A stretch of DNA of 38,425 bases, from NCBI RefSeq assembly GCF_001945395.1, contig NZ_MSXV01000041.1, positions 1-38,425 on the forward strand, written 5' to 3'. The position numbers and the translations under genes are program-made. Positions 21,875-31,700 of this stretch are shown here, one piece after another (the stretch's first letter is position 1; the number at the start of each line of letters is the position of its first letter). The notes under the pieces were generated by a model. That model was not told the origin of the DNA. It did no database searches and worked only from the letters and a program-made list of their open reading frames with translations. This stretch comes from Pseudomonas sp. PA15(2017) (GTDB lineage: Bacteria; Pseudomonadota; Gammaproteobacteria; Pseudomonadales; Pseudomonadaceae).

Positions 21875-22279
21875 ATGTTCGGTATCAGTTTCAGCGAGCT
21901 GCTGCTGGTCGGGCTGATTGCCCTGTTGGTGCTCGGCCCCGAGCGCCTGCCAGGTGCAGCGCGCACCGCCGGGTTATGGATCGGGCGCATCAAGCGCAGC
22001 TTCAATGCGATCAAGTCGGAAGTCGAGCGCGAGATCGGTGCTGACGAGATCCGCCGACAACTGCATAACGAACGCATCCTCGAACTGGAGCGCGAGATGC
22101 AGGCGGTCAAGAACGACATCCTGCCGCCAGCGCCCCAGGCCAGCGTGCCGCCGCCTGCCATGCAACCGAGCACCGCTGCCGAGCCCGCTGCGCAAGCGCC
22201 GGTGGAGCCCGCGCCAGCGCCTGCAACACCGCCCGCCCCGGCGCCCGTCGCCAGCCAGGACAAGACGCCGCAACCATGA
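21875..22279 (+). CDS. tatB: TatB, twin-arginine translocase receptor subunit
   Basis: TatB forms, with TatC, the complex that recognises twin-arginine signal peptides. The 134-residue protein has the family start [20 protein letters not shown], then the conserved GPERLP, an amphipathic helix, and a Pro/Ala-rich tail from about residue 85 that resembles disordered linkers. It overlaps tatC by four bases. Confidence 0.96.
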   Translation: MFGISFSELLLVGLIALLVLGPERLPGAARTAGLWIGRIKRSFNAIKSEVEREIGADEIRRQLHNERILELEREMQAVKNDILPPAPQASVPPPAMQPSTAAEPAAQAPVEPAPAPATPPAPAPVASQDKTPQP

Positions 22280-23070
22280 GTCGACTGCCCGACCACGATC
22301 AGGAAATGCCGCTGGTTTCCCACCTTGCCGAACTGCGCACCCGCCTGCTGCGCTGCGTGGCGGCGATCTTCCTGATTTTCGCCTGCCTGTTCTACTTCGC
22401 GCAGAAGATCTACACGCTGGTGTCGGCCCCGCTGCGCCAGTACCTGCCCGAAGGCGCGACGATGATCGCCACCGACGTGGCCTCGCCGTTCCTCACGCCC
22501 TTCAAGCTGACCATGATCGTCGCGGTATTCCTGGCCATGCCGGTGATCCTGCACCAGGTGTGGGGCTTCATCGCCCCGGGGCTGTACAAGCACGAGAAGC
22601 GCGTCGCCATTCCGCTGCTGATCTCCAGCATCATCCTGTTCTACGCCGGCATGGCCTTCGCCTATTTCCTGGTGTTCCCGATCATCTTCCACTTCTTCGC
22701 CAGCGTGACGCCCGAAGGCGTGTCGATGATGACCGACATCGCCAGCTACCTCGACTTCGTGATGACGCTGTTCTTCGCCTTCGGCGTCGCCTTCGAGATC
22801 CCGGTGGCGGTGGTGCTGCTGATCTGGATCGGCATCGTCGACGTCGAATACCTGCGCAAGATCCGCCCCTACGTGATCATCGGCTGCTTCGTGGTCGGCA
22901 TGATCCTCACCCCGCCGGACATCTTCTCGCAGACCCTGCTCGCCGTACCGATGTGGCTGCTGTTCGAGCTGGGCATCCTGGCCGGCAGCCTGATCCGCAC
23001 GCGCCGCGGCCAGCCCGATGAAGAAGACGAAAACGCACCGACCGACCAGCCGCCCAGCGTCCAGCCATGA
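22276..23070 (+). CDS. tatC: TatC, twin-arginine translocase core subunit
   Basis: TatC is the polytopic core that binds the twin-arginine motif. The 264-residue protein shows the N-terminal signature [14 protein letters not shown], the conserved FLTPFKLTM region, and six hydrophobic helices ending near residue 240, followed by a charged Asp/Glu-rich tail. The start overlaps tatB (ATGA) and the end overlaps rsmE by four bases, so the Tat genes and rsmE form one transcription unit. Confidence 0.97.
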   Translation: MSRLPDHDQEMPLVSHLAELRTRLLRCVAAIFLIFACLFYFAQKIYTLVSAPLRQYLPEGATMIATDVASPFLTPFKLTMIVAVFLAMPVILHQVWGFIAPGLYKHEKRVAIPLLISSIILFYAGMAFAYFLVFPIIFHFFASVTPEGVSMMTDIASYLDFVMTLFFAFGVAFEIPVAVVLLIWIGIVDVEYLRKIRPYVIIGCFVVGMILTPPDIFSQTLLAVPMWLLFELGILAGSLIRTRRGQPDEEDENAPTDQPPSVQP

Positions 23071-23774
23071 ACCTGCTGCTGCTCGAGGACGGTGACTTCA
23101 TCGCCGCCGACCGGGTGCGCCTGAGCGGCCGCCGCCTCACCCATCTCAATGAAGTGCACCGTGCCGAGAACGGCGATACCTTGCGTGTCGGCCGCCTTGG
23201 CGGGCAGACGGGTCGTGGCCAGCTGTTGCAGCTCGACGGGGCGAGCGCGGAACTTCAGGTCGCCTTCGACCAGCCGCCACCGGCCAAACTGCCGATCACC
23301 CTGCTGCTCGCCCTGCCGCGCCCGAAGATGCTCAAGCGCGTGCTGCAGAGCGTCAGCGCCATGGGCGTGCCGCGGCTGGTGCTGCTCAACAGTTACCGGG
23401 TGGAAAAGAGCTTCTGGCAGACACCCTTTCTGCAGCCGGAAGCGATTCGCGAACAGTTGATCCTGGGCCTGGAGCAGGCCCGCGACACCGTACTGCCCGA
23501 GGTGATCATCGAGAAGCGCTTCAAGCCCTTCGTCGAGGATCGCCTGCCGCAGCTGGCCGCCGGCACGCTGGGCCTGACCGGGCACCCCGGCGACTACCCG
23601 GCCTGCCCGCGCGCCGTCGAGCAAGCGGTAACCCTGGCCATCGGCCCGGAAGGCGGCTGGATTCCCTACGAAGTGGACAAGCTGGCCGAGGCGGGCTTGC
23701 AGCCGGTGCAACTGGGTGAGCGGATCTTGCGGGTGGAAACGGCCGTTACCGCCCTATTGGCCAGGTTGTTCTGA
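23067..23774 (+). CDS. rsmE: RsmE, 16S rRNA m3U1498 methyltransferase
   Basis: RsmE methylates N3 of uridine 1498 in the 16S rRNA decoding region. The 235-residue protein has an N-terminal PUA-like domain (beginning [21 protein letters not shown]) and a C-terminal SPOUT knot domain marked by [19 protein letters not shown] and the SAM-binding AIGPEGGW. It is translationally coupled to tatC, although the functions are unrelated. A REP-rich intergenic stretch follows. Confidence 0.94.
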   Translation: MNLLLLEDGDFIAADRVRLSGRRLTHLNEVHRAENGDTLRVGRLGGQTGRGQLLQLDGASAELQVAFDQPPPAKLPITLLLALPRPKMLKRVLQSVSAMGVPRLVLLNSYRVEKSFWQTPFLQPEAIREQLILGLEQARDTVLPEVIIEKRFKPFVEDRLPQLAAGTLGLTGHPGDYPACPRAVEQAVTLAIGPEGGWIPYEVDKLAEAGLQPVQLGERILRVETAVTALLARLF

Positions 23775-23795
23775 GCGGTGCACGAGGGCGGCTTA

Positions 23796-23904
23796 GTGGC
23801 GGGAGCGGACATCGGCGGGGTATTTGTGGGAGCGGGCCATGCCCGCGATTTTTCGCGCGCATGGCGCGCTCCCACAGTGGATCGGCGAACGGCCGCTTCT
23901 GCCT
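23796..23904. repeat. REPIN-containing repeat, left of the acyltransferase gene
   Basis: The centre (23826-23875, 50 bp) is a REPIN: two inverted REP arms, GTGGGAGCGGGCCATGCCCG and its opposite with a GCGCGC stem, joined by a T-run. Each arm folds alone into a 6-bp hairpin with a CAT loop. The flanks, including GTGGCGGGAGCGG on the left and ATCGG and CGGCCGCTT on the right, are repeated at 24961-25046 in the same orientation. REPINs are dispersed by REP-associated tyrosine transposases elsewhere in the genome. Confidence 0.85.
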
Positions 23905-24019
23905 TACCAAAACCATCGCTTAGCAGCAGGACATCCGGTAACGCCTTGCCCTGAGCAACGGTTTGGCGCCAGCATGCGGTCTGCCTATGATGAACACCTC
24001 GTGCCCTCAAGGAACTGTC

Positions 24020-24913
24020 ATGCGCCGTCTGCTCACCGGCATCACCGTCACCCTTCTGCTGCTGCTCAACACCCTGATCCTGATCGGGCCGATGATGCTC
24101 ATTGCCCTGGGCAAGTTCGTGCTGCCCGGCAAGGCGCCGAAGGCCGCTTGCTCGCGCCAGGTGATGCATATCGCCGAGGCCTGGGCCGAGAACTGCAAGC
24201 GCATCTTCGCCGCGCTCACCCCCACCCGGTGGGACATCCGCGGCAACGCCGAGCTGCGCCAGGACACCTCCTACCTGGTCATCAGCAACCACCAGTCGTG
24301 GGTCGACATTCCCGCCCTGGTGCAGGCCTTCAACCGCAGGACGCCCTACTTCAAGTTCTTTCTCAAGCAACAATTGATCTGGGTGCCGTTTCTCGGCCTG
24401 GCCTTCTGGGCGCTGGATTACCCGTTCATGAAGCGCTACAGCAAGGCCAAGCTGGAGAAGTACCCGCACCTCAAGGGCCAGGACCTGGAGATCACCCGCC
24501 GCGCCTGCGAGAAATTCCGGGATCTGCCGGTCACCGTGGTCAATTACCTGGAAGGCACGCGCTTCACCCCCGCCAAGCAGGCTCAGCAGGGCTCGCCCTA
24601 CCAGCACCTGCTCAAGCCCAAGGCCGGCGGCGTGGCCTTCGTGCTCGCTGCCCTGGGCGAGCAGCTGGACGCGATTCTCGACGTCACCATCGTCTATGCC
24701 GAGGACACCCCGCCGGGGTTCTGGAAGCTGATCAGCGGCCAGGTACCAAAGGTCATCATGGATATCCGCACGCGGCCGCTGGCCCCTGCGTTGTGGCAGG
24801 GCGACTATCAGAACGACCCGGAATTCCGCCTGTACGTGCAGGACTGGGTCAGCGGCTTGTGGGAGGAGAAGGATGCGCTGATCACCCGGCTGAAGCAGGA
24901 AGCCAAGGGCTGA
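24020..24913 (+). CDS. Inner-membrane acyltransferase, PlsC/YihG-like
   Basis: The 297-residue protein is a phospholipid-type acyltransferase. It has an N-terminal membrane helix (about 5-35, rich in Leu and Ile), the catalytic HX4D motif as NHQSWVD, the glycerol-phosphate-site motif EGTRFTP, and the length and layout of E. coli YihG. It probably adds acyl chains to lysophospholipids at the inner membrane, but the exact acceptor is unknown. An AAGGAA ribosome binding site precedes the ATG at 24020; an upstream in-frame start would add 19 unlike residues. The gene stands alone between two homologous REP-containing repeats. Confidence 0.87.
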   Translation: MRRLLTGITVTLLLLLNTLILIGPMMLIALGKFVLPGKAPKAACSRQVMHIAEAWAENCKRIFAALTPTRWDIRGNAELRQDTSYLVISNHQSWVDIPALVQAFNRRTPYFKFFLKQQLIWVPFLGLAFWALDYPFMKRYSKAKLEKYPHLKGQDLEITRRACEKFRDLPVTVVNYLEGTRFTPAKQAQQGSPYQHLLKPKAGGVAFVLAALGEQLDAILDVTIVYAEDTPPGFWKLISGQVPKVIMDIRTRPLAPALWQGDYQNDPEFRLYVQDWVSGLWEEKDALITRLKQEAKG

Positions 24914-24960
24914 GCCTGTCTATGATCTCTCAGCCCAGGCTCGGTCATGTTGGCAACAAC

Positions 24961-25046
24961 GTGGCGGGAGCGGTCACCCGCGCAGTATCTGTGGGAGCGG
25001 GCCATGGCGCGCTCCCACAATGGATCGGTTACGGCCGCTTTTGCGT
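24961..25046. repeat. REP-containing repeat with a collapsed centre, right of the acyltransferase gene
   Basis: This copy matches 23796-23904 along its flanks. Its centre (24991-25018) is only 28 bp, a palindrome-like GTGGGAGCG...CGCTCCCAC. The missing part equals 22 bases lying between two CATG repeats of the full copy. It is a direct repeat of the left copy, about 1.16 kb away. Confidence 0.8.
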
Positions 25047-25096
25047 TGTCCCTGCCGCTTCAGACACATAAAGATCGTAAACAGGAGACGACTGCG

Positions 25097-25531
25097 TCAG
25101 TCCGGCAGGGTCATATGGCCGGCCTCGTCGAGCGGCGCGAAAGGGTTGTGCGCCAACTCCCAGAGGTGGCCGTCCGGATCGGCGAAGTACCCTGAATAGC
25201 CACCCCAGAACACTTTCTCCGGCGCCTTGACCTGCCGCGCTCCCGAGGCGACAGCGAGCGCCATGGCGGCGTCGACGGCCTCGGGACTTTGCAGATTGTG
25301 CGCCAGGGTGATGCCGGAAAAGCCTGCAGCACCGGCTTCGGGCAGGTTGGCGTCCTTGGCCAGCTCATCGCGTGAGAACAGCCCCAGGGCAAGGCCTTTG
25401 AGCTTGATGAAGACGATCTGCTCCTGGGACGCGGACGAGCGCGCCCAGCCCAGGCGCTCGTAGAAGGCGGCGCTGGCCTGTACATCGGCAACGCCTAGGG
25501 TGATCAGGGAAATCCGTCGGTCAAGGCTCAT
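25097..25531 (-). CDS. VOC-family (glyoxalase/bleomycin-resistance fold) protein
   Basis: This 144-residue protein has the vicinal-oxygen-chelate fold: it begins MSLDRRISLITLGVADVQAS, repeats the beta-alpha-beta-beta-beta pattern, and ends with the typical GYSGYFADPDGHLWELAHNP segment containing a likely metal-binding glutamate. The family includes glyoxalases, dioxygenases and resistance proteins. The substrate cannot be told. An AGGAG site precedes the ATG. It lies after the fdhA terminator, so it is probably transcribed separately. Confidence 0.88.
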   Translation of the reverse strand: MSLDRRISLITLGVADVQASAAFYERLGWARSSASQEQIVFIKLKGLALGLFSRDELAKDANLPEAGAAGFSGITLAHNLQSPEAVDAAMALAVASGARQVKAPEKVFWGGYSGYFADPDGHLWELAHNPFAPLDEAGHMTLPD

Positions 25532-25605
25532 GAGGTGCTCCTGCAGGTCGAGCCTGACAGGGTAGCAGCGGCGGCGACCACAGGAGGAAAAAGGAAGGGC
25601 GGAGC

Positions 25606-25632
25606 AAAAGCGGAGCCCCTGGGGCTCCGCTT
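25606..25632 (-). terminator. Rho-independent terminator of fdhA
   Basis: A 12-bp inverted repeat (AAGCGGAGCCCC with GGGGCTCCGCTT, 25608-25632) with a one-base centre begins eight bases after the fdhA stop. On the minus strand it ends in TTTT. This marks the end of the sarcosine/formaldehyde cluster. Confidence 0.85.
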
Positions 25633-25639
25633 GCTTGCA

Positions 25640-26839
25640 TCAGGCTGCGCTGAAGGTCTTGTGCGGGTCGATGACGAATTTCTTCGGCACGCCGGCATCG
25701 AACTCGCCGTAACCGCGCGGCGCGTCGTCCAGGCTGATCACCTGCACGCCAACCACTTCGGCGATGTTGATGCGATCCCACATGATGGCTTGCATCAGGG
25801 CGCGGTTGTACTTCATCACCGGGGTCTGGCCGGTGTGGAAGCTGTGCGACTTGGCCCAGCCCAAGCCGAAGCGGATGCTCAGGCTGCCGATCTTCGCGGC
25901 GGCGTCCACCGCGCCCGGGTCTTCGGTGACGTAAAGGCCGGGGATACCGATCTTGCCGGCGACCCGAACCACGCCCATCAACGAGTTGAGCACCGTGGCC
26001 GGCGCCTCGTGCTGGGCACCGGCATGGCCATGACCGCGGGCTTCGAAACCCACCGCATCGACCGCGCAATCCACTTCCGGCTCGCCGAGCAGGTCGGCGA
26101 TCTGCTCATGCAGCGGGGTGTCCTTGGACAGGTCGGCGATCTCGAAACCCTGGGCCTTGGCGTGAGCCAGGCGCACCGGGTTGACGTCACCGACGATCAC
26201 CACCGCCGCACCCAGTAGGCGCGCCGAAGCCGCCGCAGCCAGGCCGACCGGGCCGGCACCGGCGATGTACACCGTGCTGCCCGGGCCAACGCCTGCGGTC
26301 ACAGCGCCGTGGTAGCCGGTCGGCAGGATGTCGGAGAGGCAGGTCAGGTCGCGGATCTTCTCCATCGCCTTGTCGCGGTTCGGCAGTTTGAGCAGGTTGA
26401 AGTCGGCATACGGCACCAGCACGTACTCGGCCTGGCCACCGGTCCAGTCGCCCATGTCCACATAACCGTAAGCGCCGCCGGCACGCGCCGGGTTGACGGT
26501 CAGGCACACGCCGGTGTGTTGTTCCTTGCAGGAACGGCAGCGGCCGCAGGCGACGTTGAACGGTACCGAAACCAGATCACCGATCTTCAGGCTTTCGACA
26601 TCGCTGCCCTTCTCGATCACCTCACCGGTGATCTCGTGGCCCAGCACCAGGCCGACCTGAGCGGTGGTACGGCCACGCACCATGTGCTGGTCGGAGCCGC
26701 AGATGTTGGTGGAAACGACCTTGAGGATGACCCCGTGCTCGATCTTGCGACCGCGCGGATCCTGCATCTTCGGATAGTCGATCTTCTGGACTTCGACCTT
26801 GCCTGTGCCGAGATAGACGACACCGCGATTATCAGGCAT
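25640..26839 (-). CDS. fdhA: Glutathione-independent formaldehyde dehydrogenase
   Basis: This zinc-dependent medium-chain dehydrogenase oxidises formaldehyde to formate with tightly bound NAD and without glutathione. The 399-residue length equals that of the P. putida enzyme. Visible ligands are C47 (NICGSDQH), H68 and E69 (LGHE) for the catalytic zinc, and C98, C101, C104 and C112 for the structural zinc. The NAD site is near VYIAGAGPVGLAAA. In this cluster it removes formaldehyde formed by demethylation of sarcosine or by the oxidase without folate. AGGAGA precedes the ATG. The 217-base gap after purU may hold its own promoter. Confidence 0.96.
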   Translation of the reverse strand: MPDNRGVVYLGTGKVEVQKIDYPKMQDPRGRKIEHGVILKVVSTNICGSDQHMVRGRTTAQVGLVLGHEITGEVIEKGSDVESLKIGDLVSVPFNVACGRCRSCKEQHTGVCLTVNPARAGGAYGYVDMGDWTGGQAEYVLVPYADFNLLKLPNRDKAMEKIRDLTCLSDILPTGYHGAVTAGVGPGSTVYIAGAGPVGLAAAASARLLGAAVVIVGDVNPVRLAHAKAQGFEIADLSKDTPLHEQIADLLGEPEVDCAVDAVGFEARGHGHAGAQHEAPATVLNSLMGVVRVAGKIGIPGLYVTEDPGAVDAAAKIGSLSIRFGLGWAKSHSFHTGQTPVMKYNRALMQAIMWDRINIAEVVGVQVISLDDAPRGYGEFDAGVPKKFVIDPHKTFSAA

Positions 26840-26917
26840 ATGAATCTCCTTTCTTCTTGTGGATGCAAGGCGCGAGGTCTTGCGATGGCGTATTGAAGCG
26901 TCTGTCTCGGCACCCGC

Positions 26918-26966
26918 CGGTAAGGGCAGGACGGCTACCGAGCTGTCGTGCTGACGGTGAGGGCAG
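26918..26966. promoter_or_regulatory. Direct repeats upstream of fdhA
   Basis: Two 12-base direct repeats, CGGTRAGGGCAG, lie at 26918-26929 and 26955-26966, 37 bases apart, in the 217-base gap between purU and fdhA. They could bind a regulator of an fdhA promoter. No matching -35/-10 pair is clear, and chance similarity in GC-rich DNA is possible. Confidence 0.25.
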
Positions 26967-27056
26967 CGCGAATGGTCTAGCCAGACTAGCTAGCGTAAGG
27001 CGCGGCCGCGGATGCAAAACCGACAGCCGCCGTTCTCTGTGCGGCACCGCTGGTAG

Positions 27057-27914
27057 TCAGAGCACCACGGTGCGATTGGCATTGAGAAATACCCGGCGCT
27101 CGAGGAAGTAACCGACCGCGCGGGCCAGGGTCAGGCATTCGATATCGCGGCCTTTTGCCACCAGGTCCTCGGGGTAGTGCGCATGATCGACGCTTTCCAC
27201 CCCCTGGGTGATGATCGGCCCTTCGTCCAGGTCATTGTTGATGAAGTGCGCCGTGGCACCGACCAGTTTCACGCCCTTCTGGTACGCCTGGTGATACGGC
27301 TTGGCGCCTTTGAAACCGGGCAGCAGCGAGTGGTGGATGTTGATCGCCCGGCCGTCCAGCTTGCGGCACAGGTCGGCGGACAGCACCTGCATGTAGCGGG
27401 CAAGCACCACCAGTTCGGCGCCGGTGTCCTCGACCACCTGCATCACCCGGCGCTCCTGGGCGGGCTTGTCGTTGGGGTCGAGCGGAAAGTGGTGGTACGG
27501 GATGCCGTGCCAGTCAGCGAGCGGCTTGAGGTCCGGGTGGTTGGAGACGATGGCGGTGATGTCCATCGGCAACTGGCCGGTACGTTGGCGGTAGAGCAGG
27601 TCGTTGAGGCAGTGATCGGCCTTGGAGACCATGATCACCACCTTGGCGCGGTAGCCCGGCGGCGTCAGCTCGGTGCGCATGTCGAACGGCGCAGTGCGCT
27701 CGTTGAGGCGGGCGAGGAAGGTCGCCTCGTCGAAATCGGCCTGGGTGCGGAATTCGACGCGGATGAAGAAGCGACTGGCCAGGCGATCATCGAAGCTGTG
27801 GTGCTCGGTGACGTAGCAGCCCTGCTCGAACAGGTAGCGGGTCACCACGTCCACTGTGCCGAGCAGGCTGGGGCAGTGGGCGGTGAGAATCCAGGTGTCG
27901 GGGGTACGGCTCAT
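27057..27914 (-). CDS. purU: Formyltetrahydrofolate deformylase
   Basis: PurU hydrolyses 10-formyl-tetrahydrofolate to formate and tetrahydrofolate, which recycles the folate that sarcosine oxidase loads with one-carbon units. The 285-residue protein has an N-terminal ACT domain (about 8-85) and a formyltransferase-like domain with the expected catalytic residues N192, H194 (NIHHSLLPGFKG) and D230 (DLDEGPII). Placement after soxG is typical of the Pseudomonas sarcosine operon. Here, however, a REPIN lies in the 204-base gap between soxG and purU. Confidence 0.96.
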   Translation of the reverse strand: MSRTPDTWILTAHCPSLLGTVDVVTRYLFEQGCYVTEHHSFDDRLASRFFIRVEFRTQADFDEATFLARLNERTAPFDMRTELTPPGYRAKVVIMVSKADHCLNDLLYRQRTGQLPMDITAIVSNHPDLKPLADWHGIPYHHFPLDPNDKPAQERRVMQVVEDTGAELVVLARYMQVLSADLCRKLDGRAINIHHSLLPGFKGAKPYHQAYQKGVKLVGATAHFINNDLDEGPIITQGVESVDHAHYPEDLVAKGRDIECLTLARAVGYFLERRVFLNANRTVVL

Positions 27915-28047
27915 GCAAGCGATTCCTCATGGTGATCGCGCCCATGCGCCGGCCGGCGGTGCACGACGGGGAGCGTTATCGGCTGCGCTTGTGCGCGGCC
28001 TTTGGGAGTGGTGATACCAAGGTAAAAGCAAAAATCAACGCGCGTCT

Positions 28048-28094
28048 GTGGGAGCGCGCCATGCGCGCGAATCGCGGGCGTGGCCCGCTCCCAC
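28048..28094. repeat. REPIN between soxG and purU
   Basis: This 47-bp element has inverted GTGGGAGCG ... CGCTCCCAC ends. Its two arms each form a hairpin: one with a GCGCGC stem, one with a GCGGGC stem. Compared with 23826-23875 it is in the opposite orientation and has a shorter spacer. It lies 24 bases after the soxG stop, where such hairpins often protect upstream mRNA from 3' decay. Confidence 0.85.
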
Positions 28095-28118
28095 ACCGAC
28101 TTAATCCTGCTCGAAACC

Positions 28119-28748
28119 TCAGGCCTCCACGGCCAACCCGTACTCGGCGCTGGCATCCTGCAGCCACAGCCAGAAATAGTCGGAGAAGCTGCGACGAATC
28201 AGCAGCTCCCAGGTGTCTTCGCCGGTGTGGCGAATCACCAGCTGGGATTTGGCGAACACCGTGCCGACTGCCTTGCCCACCGGGAAGTTGTTCGGGTGCA
28301 CGTCGTAGCTGCTGGACTTCATCAGCAGCTCGCGCACCTTCGGCCCGGACAGCTCCAGCAGGGTTTGCCCACCGCTGACGTTGACCACCGAGATGTGCTG
28401 GCCGTCGAGGGCCTCGCGCAGCTTGCGCTCGACCTCGAGCTCGCTGCCGCCAGGTACGATCAGCAGCCATTCATCCGGGCCCAGCCATTGCAGCGAGGTG
28501 TCGCCGCTGGCTACCAGCATCAGGGCGCCTGGTAGCTCCAGGCGCAGGGCCTTGTGCACGCCGCCGGCGAAGTTGGCGTCGTCGGCATCGCCACGCAGCA
28601 CCAAGTGGCCCAGCAGTTTTTTCTCGCGCAGCGTCACCCCGGCGCCGGTGCGGCCCTTGCCGGCCAGCTCGTGCAGGCCGGCGTGGTGCAGCGGCGATTG
28701 CCCGGCGATGTCGGCGGGGCGTTGCTCGTAAACATTGACGTTAGACAT
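28119..28748 (-). CDS. soxG: Sarcosine oxidase gamma subunit
   Basis: SoxG is one of the four subunits of heterotetrameric sarcosine oxidase and helps shape the folate-side region. The protein is 209 residues from the ATG at 28748, which overlaps the soxA stop by eight bases (ATGTCTAA). Sequence features are the GcvT-like middle (LPGALMLVASGDTSLQWLG and LLELSGPKVRELL) and an end that matches the family (RRSFSDYFWLWLQDASAEYG). A longer start at 28772 would lie deeper in soxA and lacks family support. Confidence 0.93.
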   Translation of the reverse strand: MSNVNVYEQRPADIAGQSPLHHAGLHELAGKGRTGAGVTLREKKLLGHLVLRGDADDANFAGGVHKALRLELPGALMLVASGDTSLQWLGPDEWLLIVPGGSELEVERKLREALDGQHISVVNVSGGQTLLELSGPKVRELLMKSSSYDVHPNNFPVGKAVGTVFAKSQLVIRHTGEDTWELLIRRSFSDYFWLWLQDASAEYGLAVEA

Positions 28749-31700
28749 TCTGGCGGTCCCCTTTCGGGTCATAGAACACGGGGCTGACGATTTCGGCTTC
28801 GATCACGCTGCCATCGACCAGCGGCGCGAACACGCGCTCGCCGATGCGCTTGAGGCCGCCCCTGACCAGGGCCATGGCGAAGGAATGGCCCATTGCGGCG
28901 CTCATGTAGCTGGACGTGACGTGACCGACCATGGTCATCGGAATCGACTGCTTGGGATCGAACACCAGCTGGGCGCCTTCCGGCAGCACCTTGTTCGGAT
29001 CCACCGGCTTGAGGCCGATCAGTTGCTTGCGGTTTTCCTTCAGGCAATCCTCACGGTTTATGCCGCGCCAGCCGATCCAGGAAAACGGCTTGGTGCGACC
29101 GACGCACCAGCCCATGCCCAGGTCGTCCGGGGTGACCGAACCGTCGGTGTCCTGGCCGACGATGATGAAGCCCTTCTCGGCGCGCAGCACGTGCATGGTC
29201 TCGGTGCCGTAAGGCGTCAGGCCGTGCTTCTTGCCGGCCTCGGCGATCTGCTCGAGAACGCCCAGAGCGTAATCGGCCTGCACGTTGACTTCGTAGCTCA
29301 GCTCACCGGTGAAGGAGATGCGGAACACGCGTGCCGGTACGCCAGCGACCTTACCTTCCTTCCAGGTCATGAACGGGAAGGCGTCCTTATCCAGATCGAT
29401 ATCGGTGACTTCTGCCAAGAGCTTGCGGCTGTTGGGGCCGGACAGGGTCAGGGTCGCCCAGTGGTCGGTGACCGAGGTGAAGTACACCTTCAGCTCCGGC
29501 CATTCGGTCTGGTGATAGATTTCCAGCCACTCCATCACGCGGGCAGCGCCGCCGGTGGTGGTGGTCATGACGAAATGGTTGTCGGCCAGACAGGCGGTGA
29601 CGCCGTCGTCGAAGACCATGCCGTCTTCCTTGCACATCAGGCCGTAGCGGGCCTTGCCCACGTCCAGCTTGGTCCAGGCGTTGGTGTACACGCGATTGAG
29701 GAACTCGCGGGCATCCGGGCCCTGAATGTCGATCTTGCCCAGGGTCGAGGCATCGAGAATACCCACCGCATTGCGCACGGCCAGGCACTCGCGGGCCACG
29801 GCGGCATGCATGTCTTCGCCGTTCTTCGGGAAGTACCAAGGGCGTTTCCACTGGCCGACGTCCTCGAACTCGGCGCCCTGCTGCAGGTGCCATTTCTGCA
29901 GAGCGGTATAGCGCTTGGGCTCGAACAGCTCGCCGCAATGACGGCCGGCGATGGCGCCGAAGGTCACCGGCGTGTAGTTCGGGCGGAACATGGTGGTGCC
30001 CATCTCGGCGATGCCGATGCCTAGGGAACGGGCGGCGATGGCCAGGCCGTTGATGTTGCCCAGCTTGCCCTGGTCGGTGCCGAAACCCAGCGCGGTGTAG
30101 CGTTTGACGTGCTCGACCGACTCGAAGCCCTCGCGGGTGGCCAGCTCGATGCCGGCGGCGGTGACGTCGTTCTGCTGGTCGACGAACTGCTTCGGCGCCC
30201 GCGCGGTGTTCTTGTCGTGCGGTACCTGGAACAGCGCGATGGTCGCTTCCTCGATACGCTTCTCGGCCTTTGGCAGGGTGCCGGTAACCGGCTGGAAGCC
30301 CACTTCCGCGGCGGCCTTGGCACCGGCTTCGAAACCGTCGGCCAGGCTGTCGCCCATGCCGAACACGCCATTCACGGCACCCGCGCAATGGCGCTTCTGG
30401 AAGCCCTCCCCCGGTACGAAGGCCAGGATGTCTTCACGCCAGACCGGACGGCCGCCCAGGTGCGACGCCAGGTGCACCACCGGGCTGTAGCCGCCGGAGC
30501 TGGCGATCAGGTCGCAGTCGAGGGTCTCGCCGGGGCTGGTGACCTTGTGCTTGGCGGCGTCGATGGCGCAGATGCGCGCACCGGTGACGCGCTTGCTGCC
30601 ACGCGCTTCGACCACGGCGCTGCCGGTGAGTACCCGCACGCCACGCCGGCGCGCTTCCTCGACCCAGCTGCCGCGCGGGTTGCTGCGGGCGTCGGCCACG
30701 GCCACCACCTGGCGACCGGCGTCGAGCCAGTCGAGCACCACGCGGTAGGCGTAATCATTGTTGGTCGACAGCACCAGTTTCTGGCCGGGCGCCACGCCGT
30801 AGCGGCGCACGTAGGTCGACACGGCGTCGGCCAGCATGTTGCCGGGCACGTCGTTGTTGCCATACACCAGCGGGCGCTCGTGGGCGCCGGTGGCCAGCAC
30901 CACGCGACCGGCACGCACACGGTGCAGGCGCTGGCGCGGCTGGCACGCTCCGTTAATCAGGGGCGGTGCGACTTCACCGAGGTGATCGGTCAGGCGCTGG
31001 TGGATGGTCAGGAAGTTGTGGTCGTGGTAGCCGTTGACCGTGGCGAGCGGCAGCAGGGTCACGTCCGGCATGGCCTGCAGCTCGGCGATGGCCTTGGCGG
31101 CCCACTCGGCGGCGGGTTTGTCGTCGAGCATCTCGCGGGTGGAGAGCAGGCTGCCGCCAAGCTCTTCCTGCTCGTCGGCCAGGATCACCCGGGCGCCACT
31201 GCGCCCGGCAGCCAGGGCCGCCGCCAGGCCGGCGGGGCCGGAACCGACCACCAGCACGTCGCAATGCTGGTTCAGGTAGTCATAGATGTCCGGGTCGTTT
31301 TCCTTCGGCGAACGACCGAGACCGGCGGCCTTGCGGATGTATTTCTCGTAGGTCAACCACAGGTTCTGCGGGTACATGAAGGTCTTGTAGTAGAAACCGG
31401 GCGGCATCATGCCACCGCCGACCTTGCCGAGAATGCCCATCAGGTCGGTGTTGACGCTCGGCCAGCCGTTGGTGCTGGTGGCGCTCAGGTTGGCGTACAG
31501 CGCCTGTTGGGTGGCGCGCACGTTGGGGATCTGCGCCGCCTCGGTGCCGCCGATCTGCAGCACGGCATTGGGTTCTTCGGCGCCGGCAGCGACGATGCCG
31601 CGCGGGCGCGAGTACTTGAAGCTGCGGCCAACCACGTCGACGCCGTTGGCCAGCAGCGCAGCGGCCAGAGTGTCGCCGGCATACCCCTGATAGGTCTGGC

